DNA from: Bacteroidota bacterium | GTDB taxonomy: Bacteria > Bacteroidota > Bacteroidia > Chitinophagales > Chitinophagaceae | DNA length: 64,000 bases | Reading direction: 5' to 3' | NCBI GenBank assembly: GCA_947452905.1 | Contig: CANGEP010000009.1 | Span: 33,935 to 97,934, forward strand | Shown here: one piece after another, positions 25,900-35,560 of the stretch | Position numbering within the stretch: the stretch's first letter is position 1 | How the letters are laid out: each line of letters begins with the position of its first letter | The notes under the pieces: model-generated | Told to the model about the DNA's origin: nothing | Seen by the model: the letters and a program-made list of their open reading frames with translations, nothing else | Database searches by the model: none | Program-made: the position numbers and the translations under genes

Positions 25900-27672
25900 T
25901 TAATCTGCCTTCTTGATCTCTGATCTTGGTCCTATACCATTTTCATTAAAGGCTTCAATCTGAAAATAATAAGGCTGATCTTTTTCGATAGCAGTTACAT
26001 AATATTCACTTACCCCATAAACTAAAATGCTATTGTATAATTTATGAGGGTCGCTGCCAAAATAAATATGATAGCCAGTGGCATTAGGATTAACCGCCCA
26101 CTTTAACCAAACATTGCGCCTTTCACTATCCCCTCTTAATGGTACAAAATTTTGAACTGCTCCTGGATGAGCACCTTGGCCTTTTCCAAAAACACGTAAA
26201 CCACTAATCGCAAATTTACCATCGGGTACATGAATATTTACCAGCTTTACATAACGTGCCTGTACTGGTTTTGGGAGAACTACATAATCATGAGGTACGT
26301 CGGTATTGTTTTTAGATTTATCAATGATTAGTTTCCATGTTAAAGCATCATTAGACGCATACAATTGGTATTGATGATAAATATTAGTGTACTTACCCAT
26401 AAGTTCAGCTCCTTCATCGGCGTAATTAATTTGAATTGCTTCAATGGTACTTATTTTACCTAAATCGGATTGTATCCACTCTCCTTTATTGCCAGTAACA
26501 GCCGACCAATAAGTTTTTAAATTTTCATCCACTGCATTATTCGCCGTAAATGCACTTAAGGTAGAAGATACTTGCACAGGTTTATTATAATTAAGTAGCA
26601 TCCATCCTGTAAACAAGGAATTGTTATGGTTTGCATTTTTATTGGGTAGATAATGAGGATAATCGCCATAAGAGGTATTGGAATATAAAACGCCTTCTTT
26701 ATCAATAGCTGCTGGCCAAATACCTAAACGTCTTTCAAAATTATTTTTTACACTAATTGCAATGGTTGAAATATGCCACCATTCATTATACACATCTTTA
26801 TACGTGGCCCCATGTCCTGCTCCACGTGCAAAGCCTCCCGGCTTATATGAAAATGGATTATGCTTTTGATACGTAAAAGGGCCCAAAGGTTTATCGCTGG
26901 TATACACACCATCACCATAGCCACTAAACTCCGTACCGGGTGCACCATATTGCAAATAATATTTACCGTTATGCTTATTCATCCAAGCCCCTTCCATAAA
27001 AGGTTTTAAAAAAGTATTGTCTTGATGCTCACCAAAACGTTCCCATCCATGAATGCTATCCACCAAATGAATCAAAGGAACATGCTCACCAATGGGTTCG
27101 AAAGTTTTAGCATCTAACTCTTGTCCATAAATAGGATATAAATTACTCGAGCCATGATATATATAAAAACGCTTATCATCGTCTAAAAACAAACCCGGAT
27201 CCCATGCACCCATTTTAAAACTATCTACGGCAATATGCCAATCGTCATGGGTAGGATTAGTACTGTACCAAAGTGTAAAATTTTTCTCGTAGGTAGAGCC
27301 TATGACAAATAAACTATCTCCTTTTACCAATGTAGCAGGAGCACATAATTCATCATACACATTATTCCAGGGTCTTAAAAATTTACGCGCCACAAAATGC
27401 CAATCCTTCATATCCTCACTCCACCAATAACCCCACTGATTTGTGCTAAACATAAAATATTTTCCGCCCATCACTGCCATTACTGGATCGGCTGTAGCTC
27501 TATGTTTTCCATTTTGCACAAAATTAGGAATAGGACAATAACCATAATCTATATTAATTGGATTGCAATAAGTAGCTTGTCTGTTGTTTGTAACAATTGA
27601 TGAAGTATTTGTTTGTGCGCTACTCATTTGCACAGTCATCACTAAAAATAAAAACAGGATTCCTCTTTTCAT
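25900..27672 (-). CDS. Secreted GH43-like glycoside hydrolase with F5/8C (discoidin) and fibronectin III domains
   Basis: Predicted extracytoplasmic glycan-active enzyme of about 590 residues. The start at 27672 (MKRGILFLFLVMTVQMSSAQ) gives a clean signal peptide; the track start adds 31 residues. A five-bladed propeller (about 40-355) carries candidate acid residues in RATADPVM, GAWDPGLFLDD and FMEGAWMNKHNGKYYLQY, as in clan GH-F. An F5/8C carbohydrate-binding module follows (about 370-500; GEWIQSDLGKISTIEAIQINY), then a fibronectin III domain (about 510-590; WLKWAVNPNATGYHIYFG). It lies 55 nt after thrC on the same strand, so read-through is possible, but the role is unrelated. Substrate not predictable. 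Confidence 0.85.
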   Translation of the reverse strand: MKRGILFLFLVMTVQMSSAQTNTSSIVTNNRQATYCNPINIDYGYCPIPNFVQNGKHRATADPVMAVMGGKYFMFSTNQWGYWWSEDMKDWHFVARKFLRPWNNVYDELCAPATLVKGDSLFVIGSTYEKNFTLWYSTNPTHDDWHIAVDSFKMGAWDPGLFLDDDKRFYIYHGSSNLYPIYGQELDAKTFEPIGEHVPLIHLVDSIHGWERFGEHQDNTFLKPFMEGAWMNKHNGKYYLQYGAPGTEFSGYGDGVYTSDKPLGPFTYQKHNPFSYKPGGFARGAGHGATYKDVYNEWWHISTIAISVKNNFERRLGIWPAAIDKEGVLYSNTSYGDYPHYLPNKNANHNNSLFTGWMLLNYNKPVQVSSTLSAFTANNAVDENLKTYWSAVTGNKGEWIQSDLGKISTIEAIQINYADEGAELMGKYTNIYHQYQLYASNDALTWKLIIDKSKNNTDVPHDYVVLPKPVQARYVKLVNIHVPDGKFAISGLRVFGKGQGAHPGAVQNFVPLRGDSERRNVWLKWAVNPNATGYHIYFGSDPHKLYNSILVYGVSEYYVTAIEKDQPYYFQIEAFNENGIGPRSEIKKAD

Positions 27673-27727
27673 AGGGCAAGTTTGTATCCTAAATATATTA
27701 AAAATGAAGCAAGCTTTATGAATTAAC

Positions 27728-29065
27728 CTAGGCTTTACCCAACATCCAAGATTTAAAAGCGTCAAAACTAGGCTGCATAGGAATAGATACTTTTTGCTTA
27801 TCTAATAAAAAAGCAACACTAGCTGGTATCTCTATTTTTTGCTCGATAGATTGCTCGACTACTTCGGGGAACTTTACGGGATGGGCAGTCTCTAAAATAA
27901 TAGCACGCGCAATATTGCCAGTACTGTTTGAATTTTCGGCCAAGTATTTTTCGGCCGCTAAAAAAGCAACAGCCCCGTGCGGATCTAATATATAGTTATG
28001 CGTTTTATATACACTATGAATGGTAGATGCTGTATGGGCATCATCAAAACTATAACTAGATAAGACTTTTGTTAAAGAAGCGAAATTGTTTTGCATGATT
28101 TCTAGGATACGTACAAAATTACTTGGATTACCTACATCCATGGCATTGGATACAGTAGCTACCGCTTTTCGAACTTCATATTTTTCACTCGCCAAATAAC
28201 GCGTTACCACATCATTGGCATTACATGCAGCTACAAAATGACCCAGGGGTAATCCACTGGCCTTAGCCATCATCCCTGCACAAATATTTCCGAAATTACC
28301 ACTAGGTACCACGATATGCATAGGTGTTGTATCGCCATAAAGTTTTATCCACTGCTGCCATGCAAAAAAATAATATAATTGCTGTGGCAACCATCTTGCA
28401 ACATTGATAGAATTTGCAGAAGTTAAATTATAAGATGCATTTAAATCGGCATCCATAAAAGCATCTTTTACCATCGCCTGACAATCGTCAAAACTTCCTT
28501 CCACTTCGAGTGCTGTTATATTTTGTCCGCAAGTAGTTAATTGCAATTCTTGAATAGGGCTCACTTTTCCTTTGGGGTATAAAATAATAACATCTACCCC
28601 CTGCACACCTAAAAACCCATTCGCTACGGCGCCGCCGGTGTCGCCACTAGTAGCCACTAACACAGTACTTGGTTTTTCGGCGCGCGCTTGTTTAGAAAAA
28701 TAACCCAAACATCTACTCATAAATCTGGCGCCCACATCTTTAAATGCTAAGGTAGGACCATGGAATAATTCGAGTGATAAAATAGTATCTGTAATGGGCA
28801 CTAAAGGAAAGTCAAAATGAATGGTCTCGGCACATATTTGTTGCAAACTTGCATCATCGATACATCCGCCCACATAAGGTTTCATGACTTCAAAAGCTAA
28901 ACTCGCTTTATCTAAAGTTTTAAAACGTTCTATTTGTTGGGCAGTAAATACCGGAATTTGCGTGGGAAAATACAATCCTTTATCGGGCGCTTGTCCAGTA
29001 ATGGCAGCAGTTTTAAAATCTACTTGAGGGGATTGTTTTGCTAAACTATAATATTGCATCTCCAT
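27728..29065 (-). CDS. thrC: Threonine synthase
   Basis: Converts O-phosphohomoserine to L-threonine with pyridoxal phosphate. The 445-residue protein has the N-terminal YYSLAKQSPQVDFKTA segment, the PLP lysine K109 in HGPTLAFKDVGARF, VATSGDTGGAVANGF for phosphate binding, and PSGNFGNICAGMMA. This is the fungal/E. coli-type threonine synthase class. It is the last gene of the 12-gene amino-acid operon, 6 nt after thrB. The homoserine kinase and aspartokinase-dehydrogenase are immediately upstream in pathway order. Confidence 0.97.
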   Translation of the reverse strand: MEMQYYSLAKQSPQVDFKTAAITGQAPDKGLYFPTQIPVFTAQQIERFKTLDKASLAFEVMKPYVGGCIDDASLQQICAETIHFDFPLVPITDTILSLELFHGPTLAFKDVGARFMSRCLGYFSKQARAEKPSTVLVATSGDTGGAVANGFLGVQGVDVIILYPKGKVSPIQELQLTTCGQNITALEVEGSFDDCQAMVKDAFMDADLNASYNLTSANSINVARWLPQQLYYFFAWQQWIKLYGDTTPMHIVVPSGNFGNICAGMMAKASGLPLGHFVAACNANDVVTRYLASEKYEVRKAVATVSNAMDVGNPSNFVRILEIMQNNFASLTKVLSSYSFDDAHTASTIHSVYKTHNYILDPHGAVAFLAAEKYLAENSNSTGNIARAIILETAHPVKFPEVVEQSIEQKIEIPASVAFLLDKQKVSIPMQPSFDAFKSWMLGKA

Positions 29066-29071
29066 TTTTTA

Positions 29072-30040
29072 TTAAGCTTCTATCTGAACACCTTGCTGGT
29101 TAATTGTTGTTACATAGGTATGATGCGCTAAGCCCAAACCCTCATATAAATTTTTCATTTCTTGCTCCACAGCTAAAGCAGTTTCTTTTTCTTTACTCAA
29201 CATAAATATAGAAGGGCCCGAACCAGATATACCCCCACCTAAAGCACCCGCATTTTTACAAGCTAATTTTAGGGCATCAAAACCTGGTATTAAAATAGAA
29301 CGAACAGGTTCAATAATAACATCTTCTAAAGATCGACCAATTAAATCGTAATCACTTTTCATAAGGCCCGCTACCAAACCTGCGATATTACCCCATTGCT
29401 TAATCGCATCTTTTAATTTTACATTTTGTTTTAAAATGCTTCTTGCATCCGACGTACGTACTTCAATTTGTGGATGCACAATGGTTACATATAAAGTGGG
29501 CGAAGGCAGTGCTATAATTTCGAGTGGAAAAATAGAACGCACTAAGGTGACGCCTCCAAAAATACAAGGCGCAATATTATCGGCATGCTTTACACCCGAA
29601 GCTACTTTTTCACCATTCATGGCAAAACGTACCAAATCGTCGTTACTAAAAATTTTACCTAATAAATAATTCGCTCCCACCACAGCACCCGCCGAACTCG
29701 CAGCGCTAGAACCCACACCCGAACCAGGTTTGATCAATTTATTAATTTTTACTTCAAAAGCAATTGAACTATTGGGATGACTCATTTCATATTCTTCTAT
29801 GAGTGCAATTAGGGCTGCGCCTGCTACATTTTTTTCGGGTTCGGTTGGCAAACCATAGGTATCCATATTTATAATAGTAATGGCCTCAACAGCAGTGCTA
29901 CCTGCAGAACGAGGCACCAAACGCATTTCCATTTCGTCGTATGGACTATTTACAGCAAAACCTAAAATATCAAAACCACATACCATATTGGCTACGGTAG
30001 CAGGGGCTTTAATTTTTATCCATTGATTAATAGGGATCAT
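29072..30040 (-). CDS. thrB: Homoserine kinase
   Basis: GHMP-family kinase that phosphorylates homoserine to O-phosphohomoserine using ATP. The 322-residue protein shows IKAPATVANMVCGFDILGFAV at the N-terminus and the ATP-binding glycine/serine loop KPGSGVGSSAASSAGAVVGA (about 106-125). The C-terminal GALGGGISGSGPSIFML motif is also present. Length and motifs match standard ThrB. It lies 9 nt after thrA and 6 nt before thrC. Confidence 0.97.
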   Translation of the reverse strand: MIPINQWIKIKAPATVANMVCGFDILGFAVNSPYDEMEMRLVPRSAGSTAVEAITIINMDTYGLPTEPEKNVAGAALIALIEEYEMSHPNSSIAFEVKINKLIKPGSGVGSSAASSAGAVVGANYLLGKIFSNDDLVRFAMNGEKVASGVKHADNIAPCIFGGVTLVRSIFPLEIIALPSPTLYVTIVHPQIEVRTSDARSILKQNVKLKDAIKQWGNIAGLVAGLMKSDYDLIGRSLEDVIIEPVRSILIPGFDALKLACKNAGALGGGISGSGPSIFMLSKEKETALAVEQEMKNLYEGLGLAHHTYVTTINQQGVQIEA

Positions 30041-30049
30041 GTTTTTATT

Positions 30050-32527
30050 TTATACTCTTGCTGCTCTAATAATATCTGCAAATACACCCGAAGCTGTTAC
30101 GTCGGCACCTGCTCCTGCACCTTTAATCACCAATGGTAATTCAGGATAACGCATACTATAAAACAACACTAAATTATCCTTGCCATATAAATGATAAAAA
30201 TCGGAACTTGGCTGTATATGTTGTAAGCCCACTCTGGCGCTTGTTTTACCATCCTCCTCAATTTCATACTTGGCTACAAATTTTAATTTGCATCCCTTAG
30301 CAGCTGCTGCTTCAAATATTTTTTTGAAATGAGCTTCCTGTTTTTCCATCTCGGCGTAAAAATCATCAACCGATCCATCAAAACAACTAGCAGGTAAAAA
30401 TCCTTCATTCTCGATATCGGACATTTCTAATTTAGTACCCGCTTCACGAGCTAGTATCATAATTTTTCGCATTACATCGGTGCCTCCTAAATCCAAGCGT
30501 GGATCGGGTTCGGTATAACCTTCGTTTTGAGCTTGTCGAACCACTTGAGCAAATGATTTACCATCGGTACCGCCTGCATAATTATTAAATACAAAATTTA
30601 AAGTGCCAGATAAAACCGCTTCAATTTTATGAATACTATCGCCGCTACGAATTAAATCATTTAAAGTACCAATAATGGGTAAACTAGCACCTACATTTGT
30701 TTCAAATAAAAACGAAGCATTAAACTGACGTGCTAACGATTTTAATTTTGCATAATTCTCATAAGGGGAAGAACAAGCAATTTTATTACAAGCTACTACC
30801 GATACTGCTTTGCCAAGCAAACCTGCATACACATTGGCTACGGTATCATGTGCGGTTACATCAACAAAAATGCTATTACGTAAATTGTTGTCTACTATTT
30901 TTTGAACGTAATCGCTAATGCCTCCAGCAGGCGCAACTGCTAATTGCTCGCGCCAACTTGCTAGATCGATGCCATCTATATTAATTAATTGCTTTTTACT
31001 ATTGGCGATACCTACAATATTAATTTGTAAGCGTAAAGTTTTTTGTAAATAAGGAATTTGCTTTTTAATTTGTTCAATTAATTTTCCTCCTACATTACCT
31101 GCACCTGCCATATATACGTTTACTTGTTTGTAAGAAGTTTCAAAAAACTCTTCGTGTAAAACGTTAATCGCTTTTTTAACGTCTGCAGTAGCAATAACAG
31201 CCGTAATATTTTTTTCGGAGGATCCTTGAGCAATAGCGCGAACATTTATACCATTGCGTCCTAATACCCCAAACATTTTACCGCTTACCCCTGGGTGGTT
31301 TTTCATTTGTTCTCCCACCAAGGCTAAAATGGCAACGTCTTTTTCAACAATTAAAGGATCTACTTTTTGAGTAGCAATTTCCTGCGCAAACTCAGCATCC
31401 ACCGCTATCTTAGCCACATGCGCGTCCTGTGCATTTACACCTACACAAATAGAATGCTCCGATGAGGATTGCGTGATTAAAATAATATTGATTTGCTTTT
31501 TGGCTAAAGCGTCAAATAATCTTTTCGAAAAACCAGGAATACCTACCATTCCACTTCCTTCCAAACTAAGCAAACAAATATCTTTAATACTTGAAATACC
31601 TCTGATAAAATTAGTATCCCTAGGAGATTCGTTTTGAATAATTGTACCTGGATGATTGGCTTCGAAAGTATTTTTAATCCAAACAGGAATATTTTCCTGC
31701 ATTACTGGTTGAATGGTTGGAGGATAAATAACTTTAGCGCCAAAATGAGAAAGTTCCATTGCTTCTTGATAAGAAATTTGTGGAATCTCTTTGGCATTTT
31801 GAACCATACGAGGATCGGCTGTCATCATACCACTTACATCGGTCCATATTTCTAAAGCACTTGCTTTTAAAGCAGCAGCATAAATTGCTCCCGTATAATC
31901 GGAACCTCCTCTACCTAAGGTAGTGGTGTTATTGTCGGCATCTGAGGCAATAAAACCAGGTGCCATAAACACATCAAAGCCTTTATTTTCAGGTAAGGTA
32001 AAATAAGCTTGAATAGTTTTGGCAGTAAGTTCTTTATCTACCACTGCATTTAAAAAATTAGCATTGGTTTTAATAAGTAAACGAGAATCTACCCATTGTT
32101 GTTTAATTCCTTTGGAATCAAATGTAGCCGCTATTATTTTAGAAGATAAAATTTCACCATAGCTCACAATTTTATCTTGCATACGATTCGATAACTCTTT
32201 AAGCATAAACAAACCCTCGCAATTTGCTTCCAGCTCATTGATAATTTGTTTAACCATACTTAAAGTAGCCGATTGTGCTTGTATAGGAAGTAAAGCACGA
32301 ACCGCTTCGAGATGCTTTTGCTCGATGTTTTCGATAATGGTTTTATAGGCTTCATTACCCGTGGCCGCTGTTTGTGCCAACATTAATAATTGATCCGTTA
32401 CTCCACTCATCGCAGATACCACTACAATGGTAGGCTCTTTTTTAATCGTATCTGTAACTATTGCAATCACTTTCGAAATTGCATCGGCACTACCCACTGA
32501 ACTACCTCCAAATTTTAAAACCTGCAT
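30050..32527 (-). CDS. thrA: Bifunctional aspartokinase / homoserine dehydrogenase
   Basis: Catalyses the first and third steps from aspartate to threonine. In 825 residues it has an N-terminal aspartokinase domain (KFGGSSVGS at 5-13; TTLGRGGSDYTGAIYAAAL for ATP/aspartate), an ACT-domain linker (about 315-450; LLSLEGSGMVGIPGFSKRLF, NINVRAIAQGSSEKNI), and a C-terminal homoserine dehydrogenase (VYMAGAGNVGGKL Rossmann motif; GTLNFVFNNY; NEGYTEPDPRLDLGGTDVMRK). Same plan and size as E. coli ThrA. The ACT region implies feedback control, probably by threonine. Aspartate-semialdehyde dehydrogenase must be elsewhere. Confidence 0.97.
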   Translation of the reverse strand: MQVLKFGGSSVGSADAISKVIAIVTDTIKKEPTIVVVSAMSGVTDQLLMLAQTAATGNEAYKTIIENIEQKHLEAVRALLPIQAQSATLSMVKQIINELEANCEGLFMLKELSNRMQDKIVSYGEILSSKIIAATFDSKGIKQQWVDSRLLIKTNANFLNAVVDKELTAKTIQAYFTLPENKGFDVFMAPGFIASDADNNTTTLGRGGSDYTGAIYAAALKASALEIWTDVSGMMTADPRMVQNAKEIPQISYQEAMELSHFGAKVIYPPTIQPVMQENIPVWIKNTFEANHPGTIIQNESPRDTNFIRGISSIKDICLLSLEGSGMVGIPGFSKRLFDALAKKQINIILITQSSSEHSICVGVNAQDAHVAKIAVDAEFAQEIATQKVDPLIVEKDVAILALVGEQMKNHPGVSGKMFGVLGRNGINVRAIAQGSSEKNITAVIATADVKKAINVLHEEFFETSYKQVNVYMAGAGNVGGKLIEQIKKQIPYLQKTLRLQINIVGIANSKKQLINIDGIDLASWREQLAVAPAGGISDYVQKIVDNNLRNSIFVDVTAHDTVANVYAGLLGKAVSVVACNKIACSSPYENYAKLKSLARQFNASFLFETNVGASLPIIGTLNDLIRSGDSIHKIEAVLSGTLNFVFNNYAGGTDGKSFAQVVRQAQNEGYTEPDPRLDLGGTDVMRKIMILAREAGTKLEMSDIENEGFLPASCFDGSVDDFYAEMEKQEAHFKKIFEAAAAKGCKLKFVAKYEIEEDGKTSARVGLQHIQPSSDFYHLYGKDNLVLFYSMRYPELPLVIKGAGAGADVTASGVFADIIRAARV

Positions 32528-32549
32528 AACCCATTAATTTATGACGATA

Positions 32550-33824
32550 CTAGATAAGATATCCGTACATATTATCGTCTTTGTTTATTTCATTATAATT
32601 AATCTGATACTTTTTCATATTAACAATTAAAGTATCATAATCTTTTTTCGTTTTTAATTCTAAACCCACCAAAGCTGGACCCGCTTCTTTATTATGTTTT
32701 TGTATGTATTCGAATCTGGTGATATCATCACTAGGCCCCAAAACTTTGTTTACAAATTCTTTTAAAGCACCTGGTCTTTGTGCAAAGCGTATTAAGAAAT
32801 AATATTTAAGTCCTTCATAAATAAGAGATCTTTCTTTTATCTCTTGCATACGAGCTATATCATTATTGCTACCGCTAACAATACACACAATGGTCTTGTC
32901 TTTTATTTGATCGGCATAAGCATCTAATGCTGCAATACTCAATGCCCCTGCGGGTTCTACCACAATGGCTTCTTCGTTATACATTTGTAAAATAGTAGAA
33001 CATATTTTGCCCTCTGCTACTAAATGCATATCATCTAAGGCGTCTTTGCAAAAAGAAAAAGTTATATCCCCTACTCTTTTTACAGCAGCGCCATCAACAA
33101 ACTTGTCAATATTTTCTAGCTCCACAGGTGCACCCGATTTTAATGCCCAAAACATACTAGGTGCCCCTTCTGGTTCTAATCCAATAATTTTAGTACTAGG
33201 TGAATGCTGTTTAAAATACGTACCCACGCCAGCACTTAATCCACCGCCGCCAACCGGAATAAATAAATAATCGATGGGTCCTTGATCGAGTTTGTGATAG
33301 TCTTCGAGAATTTCTACACCTACTGTTGCTTGTCCCTCAATAATAGAAGGATGATCAAAAGGAGGAATAAAAGTCATACCATGCTCGGCTGTATAGGCCT
33401 TGGCAGCAATGGCGCAATCATCAAAAGTATCGCCTACTAAAATCACTTCTACAAAACTTTCTCCAAACATTTTAGTTTGGTTTACTTTTTGTTGAGGCGA
33501 AGGTATAGGCATAAATACAACCCCTTTAACGTTTAGTTTTTTACAACTATACGCAAAGCCTTGCGCATGATTACCCGCACTCGCACAAACCACCCCTTTC
33601 GATAATTGGTCGGCACTCAGTTGGCTCATCATATTATAAGCACCTCTTAATTTATAAGAACGTACAATTTGTAAGTCCTCTCTTTTTAAATAAACCCTGC
33701 ACTGATACTTTCGAGATAGGTTGGCATTAAACTGCAGCGGGGTATGGTTAACCACCGGCTTTAGTCTTGCATACGCACTCTCAATATCAAGTGCAGGCTT
33801 ATTTATTTTTGTAACATCACTCAT
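32550..33824 (-). CDS. ilvA: Threonine ammonia-lyase (threonine deaminase)
   Basis: Deaminates threonine to 2-oxobutanoate, the entry to isoleucine. PLP lysine is K58 in RSYKLRGAYNMM. The glycine loop GGGGLSAGVG and SAGNHAQGFAY are present. The C-terminal 85 residues form one ACT-like regulatory domain (LIRFAQRPGALKEFVNKVLG), as in the shorter, roughly 420-residue class, whereas E. coli IlvA (514 residues) has two. Its place between ilvC and thrA makes the biosynthetic role clear and links the threonine and isoleucine halves of the operon. Isoleucine inhibition is inferred. Confidence 0.96.
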   Translation of the reverse strand: MSDVTKINKPALDIESAYARLKPVVNHTPLQFNANLSRKYQCRVYLKREDLQIVRSYKLRGAYNMMSQLSADQLSKGVVCASAGNHAQGFAYSCKKLNVKGVVFMPIPSPQQKVNQTKMFGESFVEVILVGDTFDDCAIAAKAYTAEHGMTFIPPFDHPSIIEGQATVGVEILEDYHKLDQGPIDYLFIPVGGGGLSAGVGTYFKQHSPSTKIIGLEPEGAPSMFWALKSGAPVELENIDKFVDGAAVKRVGDITFSFCKDALDDMHLVAEGKICSTILQMYNEEAIVVEPAGALSIAALDAYADQIKDKTIVCIVSGSNNDIARMQEIKERSLIYEGLKYYFLIRFAQRPGALKEFVNKVLGPSDDITRFEYIQKHNKEAGPALVGLELKTKKDYDTLIVNMKKYQINYNEINKDDNMYGYLI

Positions 33825-33833
33825 TCGAGTATA

Positions 33834-34889
33834 TTATTTTGCGGGTTGATTCTCTGGACGTAAACTTCTTACTGTACGACCAGCTTGCCACATTTCACTA
33901 TTATGTAATTCCGCTAACTCTACTTCTAATTTTTCACGGTAGTCGGCCTTGCTGTTTAAATCGATAGATCTTGCAGCTTCGGCACCTGTTGCTACACTAT
34001 TGTATAAGTCAGAGAATACAGGCAATGTAGCATCACGGAATTTTTTCCACCAATCTAAAGCACCTCTTTGCGCTGTAGTAGAACAGTTTGCGTACATCCA
34101 GTCCATACCATTTTCTGCTACTAAAGGCATTAATGATTGTGTTAACTCTTCTACTGTTTCATTGAAAGCTTCAGAAGGAGAGTGACCGTTGTTACGTAAC
34201 ACTTCATATTGGGCTGCAAATATACCTTGAATAGCGCCCATTAAAGTACCGCGCTCACCTGTTAAATCGGAATACACTTCTTTTTTGAAATCGGTCTCAA
34301 ATAAATAACCCGAACCTACTGCAATACCTAAGGCAATAACTCTGTCATGTGCTTTACCTGTAGCATCTTGGAAAATGGCGAAACTAGAGTTTAAGCCACG
34401 GCCTTGTAAAAACATTCTTCTTAAAGAAGTACCAGAACCTTTAGGCGCTACTAAAATAACATCCACATCGGCTGGAGGCACGATACCAGTTTGCTCTTTA
34501 TAAGTAATACCAAAACCATGAGAGAAATATAAAGCTTTACCAGGCGTTAAATGTTTTTTTACTGTTGGCCACATTGCGATTTGTGCAGCATCACTTAATA
34601 AATAACAAATAATAGTACCTTTTTCTAAAGCTTCTTCTATTTCAAATAAAGTTTGACCAGGTACAAAACCATCAGCTACTGCTTTATCCCAAGACTTTGA
34701 ATTTTTTCTTTGACCCACAATTACATTAACTCCATTTTCTTTTTGGTTTAATGCTTGACCAGGACCTTGAACGCCGTAACCAATAACAGCTACTACTTCG
34801 TTCTTTAAAACTTCCTGTGCTTTTGCTAATGGAAACTCTTCACGAGTAACCACGTTTTCTTCGGTACCTCCGAAATTTAACTTTGCCAT
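33834..34889 (-). CDS. ilvC: Ketol-acid reductoisomerase (NADP+)
   Basis: Isomerises and reduces 2-acetolactate and 2-aceto-2-hydroxybutyrate in valine and isoleucine synthesis. The 351-residue protein has the Rossmann motif VIGYGVQGPGQA, a cofactor loop VGQRKNSKSW rich in Arg/Lys/Ser (NADPH preference), SHGFGITY, VAPKGSGTSLRR, and the acidic metal site DLTGERGTLMGAIQGIF. It has a shorter N-terminus than long class II enzymes such as that of E. coli (491 residues), which fits the Bacteroidetes form. Sixty-two nt separate it from ilvN, the largest gap in the operon, with a small hairpin. Confidence 0.97.
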   Translation of the reverse strand: MAKLNFGGTEENVVTREEFPLAKAQEVLKNEVVAVIGYGVQGPGQALNQKENGVNVIVGQRKNSKSWDKAVADGFVPGQTLFEIEEALEKGTIICYLLSDAAQIAMWPTVKKHLTPGKALYFSHGFGITYKEQTGIVPPADVDVILVAPKGSGTSLRRMFLQGRGLNSSFAIFQDATGKAHDRVIALGIAVGSGYLFETDFKKEVYSDLTGERGTLMGAIQGIFAAQYEVLRNNGHSPSEAFNETVEELTQSLMPLVAENGMDWMYANCSTTAQRGALDWWKKFRDATLPVFSDLYNSVATGAEAARSIDLNSKADYREKLEVELAELHNSEMWQAGRTVRSLRPENQPAK

Positions 34890-34932
34890 TTTACTTTGAT
34901 TTAATTGATTTTTATTTGTTTATTTTATTGAT

Positions 34933-34946
34933 GCGTAGGGATACGC
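34933..34946 (-). promoter_or_regulatory. Small hairpin in the ilvN-ilvC spacer
   Basis: GCGTA-GGGA-TACGC forms a perfect 5-bp stem with a 4-nt loop in the only sizeable spacer of the operon. On the minus strand it is followed by A/T-rich sequence without a clean T-run. It may be a processing or stabilising site; evidence is weak. Confidence 0.3.
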
Positions 34947-34951
34947 TTATT

Positions 34952-35554
34952 TTACATGGTAAATACAGTTTCTCTTTTTCCTAAATATTCATTTTCGATA
35001 ACTTCTTCGCCTGGCTCACGCTTTTCAAAATCTTTTAGTTTTTCATGAAAGCCCGCACTCTCTTTAATAATAGCCACTCTAGCGCTTCTTACAAATTCTA
35101 CTAATCCATAAGGCTCCAAGGCTTTCATTAACTTATTGGTTTCCTCTCTATGACCCGTAGTTTCAAAAACGATAAAATCTTTTCGAATAGCTACCGCACG
35201 TGCCCCAAACTCTCTAAGCAAACGCTCTACTTTTACTTTTTCGGTAATCTCTTCACTTAATACTTTATACAAAGCCAACTCCTGCCAAACAATTTCCTCA
35301 TTGGTATTAAAGTAAGCCTTTAATACCTCTACTTGTTTTTCAATTTGACGCACCACTTTTAAAACCACATCACGCGATTCCATTACTACAATGGTAAAAC
35401 GGTGAATACCTTGTACTTCGGAAGGCGATGTGTTTAAACTCTCTACATTAATTTTTCGACGAGAAAAAATAATGGCAATACGATTTAACAAACCCACTTG
35501 GTTTTCGGTGTACACCGTAATCGTGTATTCTTGTTTTTCGGTATTGTGATTCAT
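34952..35554 (-). CDS. ilvN: Acetolactate synthase small (regulatory) subunit
   Basis: Regulatory subunit for valine feedback on acetolactate synthase. The N-terminal ACT domain starts YTITVYTENQVGLLNRIAIIFSRRKINVESLN, with the glycine loop that binds valine in homologues. A second ACT-like C-terminal domain follows (about 95-180; RLLREFGARAVAIRKDFIVFETTG). At 200 residues it is the longer IlvH-type form with an extra acidic C-terminal tail (REPGEEVIENEYLGKRE). Six nt after ilvB, as expected for a stoichiometric partner. Confidence 0.95.
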   Translation of the reverse strand: MNHNTEKQEYTITVYTENQVGLLNRIAIIFSRRKINVESLNTSPSEVQGIHRFTIVVMESRDVVLKVVRQIEKQVEVLKAYFNTNEEIVWQELALYKVLSEEITEKVKVERLLREFGARAVAIRKDFIVFETTGHREETNKLMKALEPYGLVEFVRSARVAIIKESAGFHEKLKDFEKREPGEEVIENEYLGKRETVFTM

Positions 35555-35560
35555 ATAAAA

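Noticed and set aside
32965-33270. Plus-strand ORF of 101 codons
   Set aside because: Antisense to ilvA with no protein-like features.
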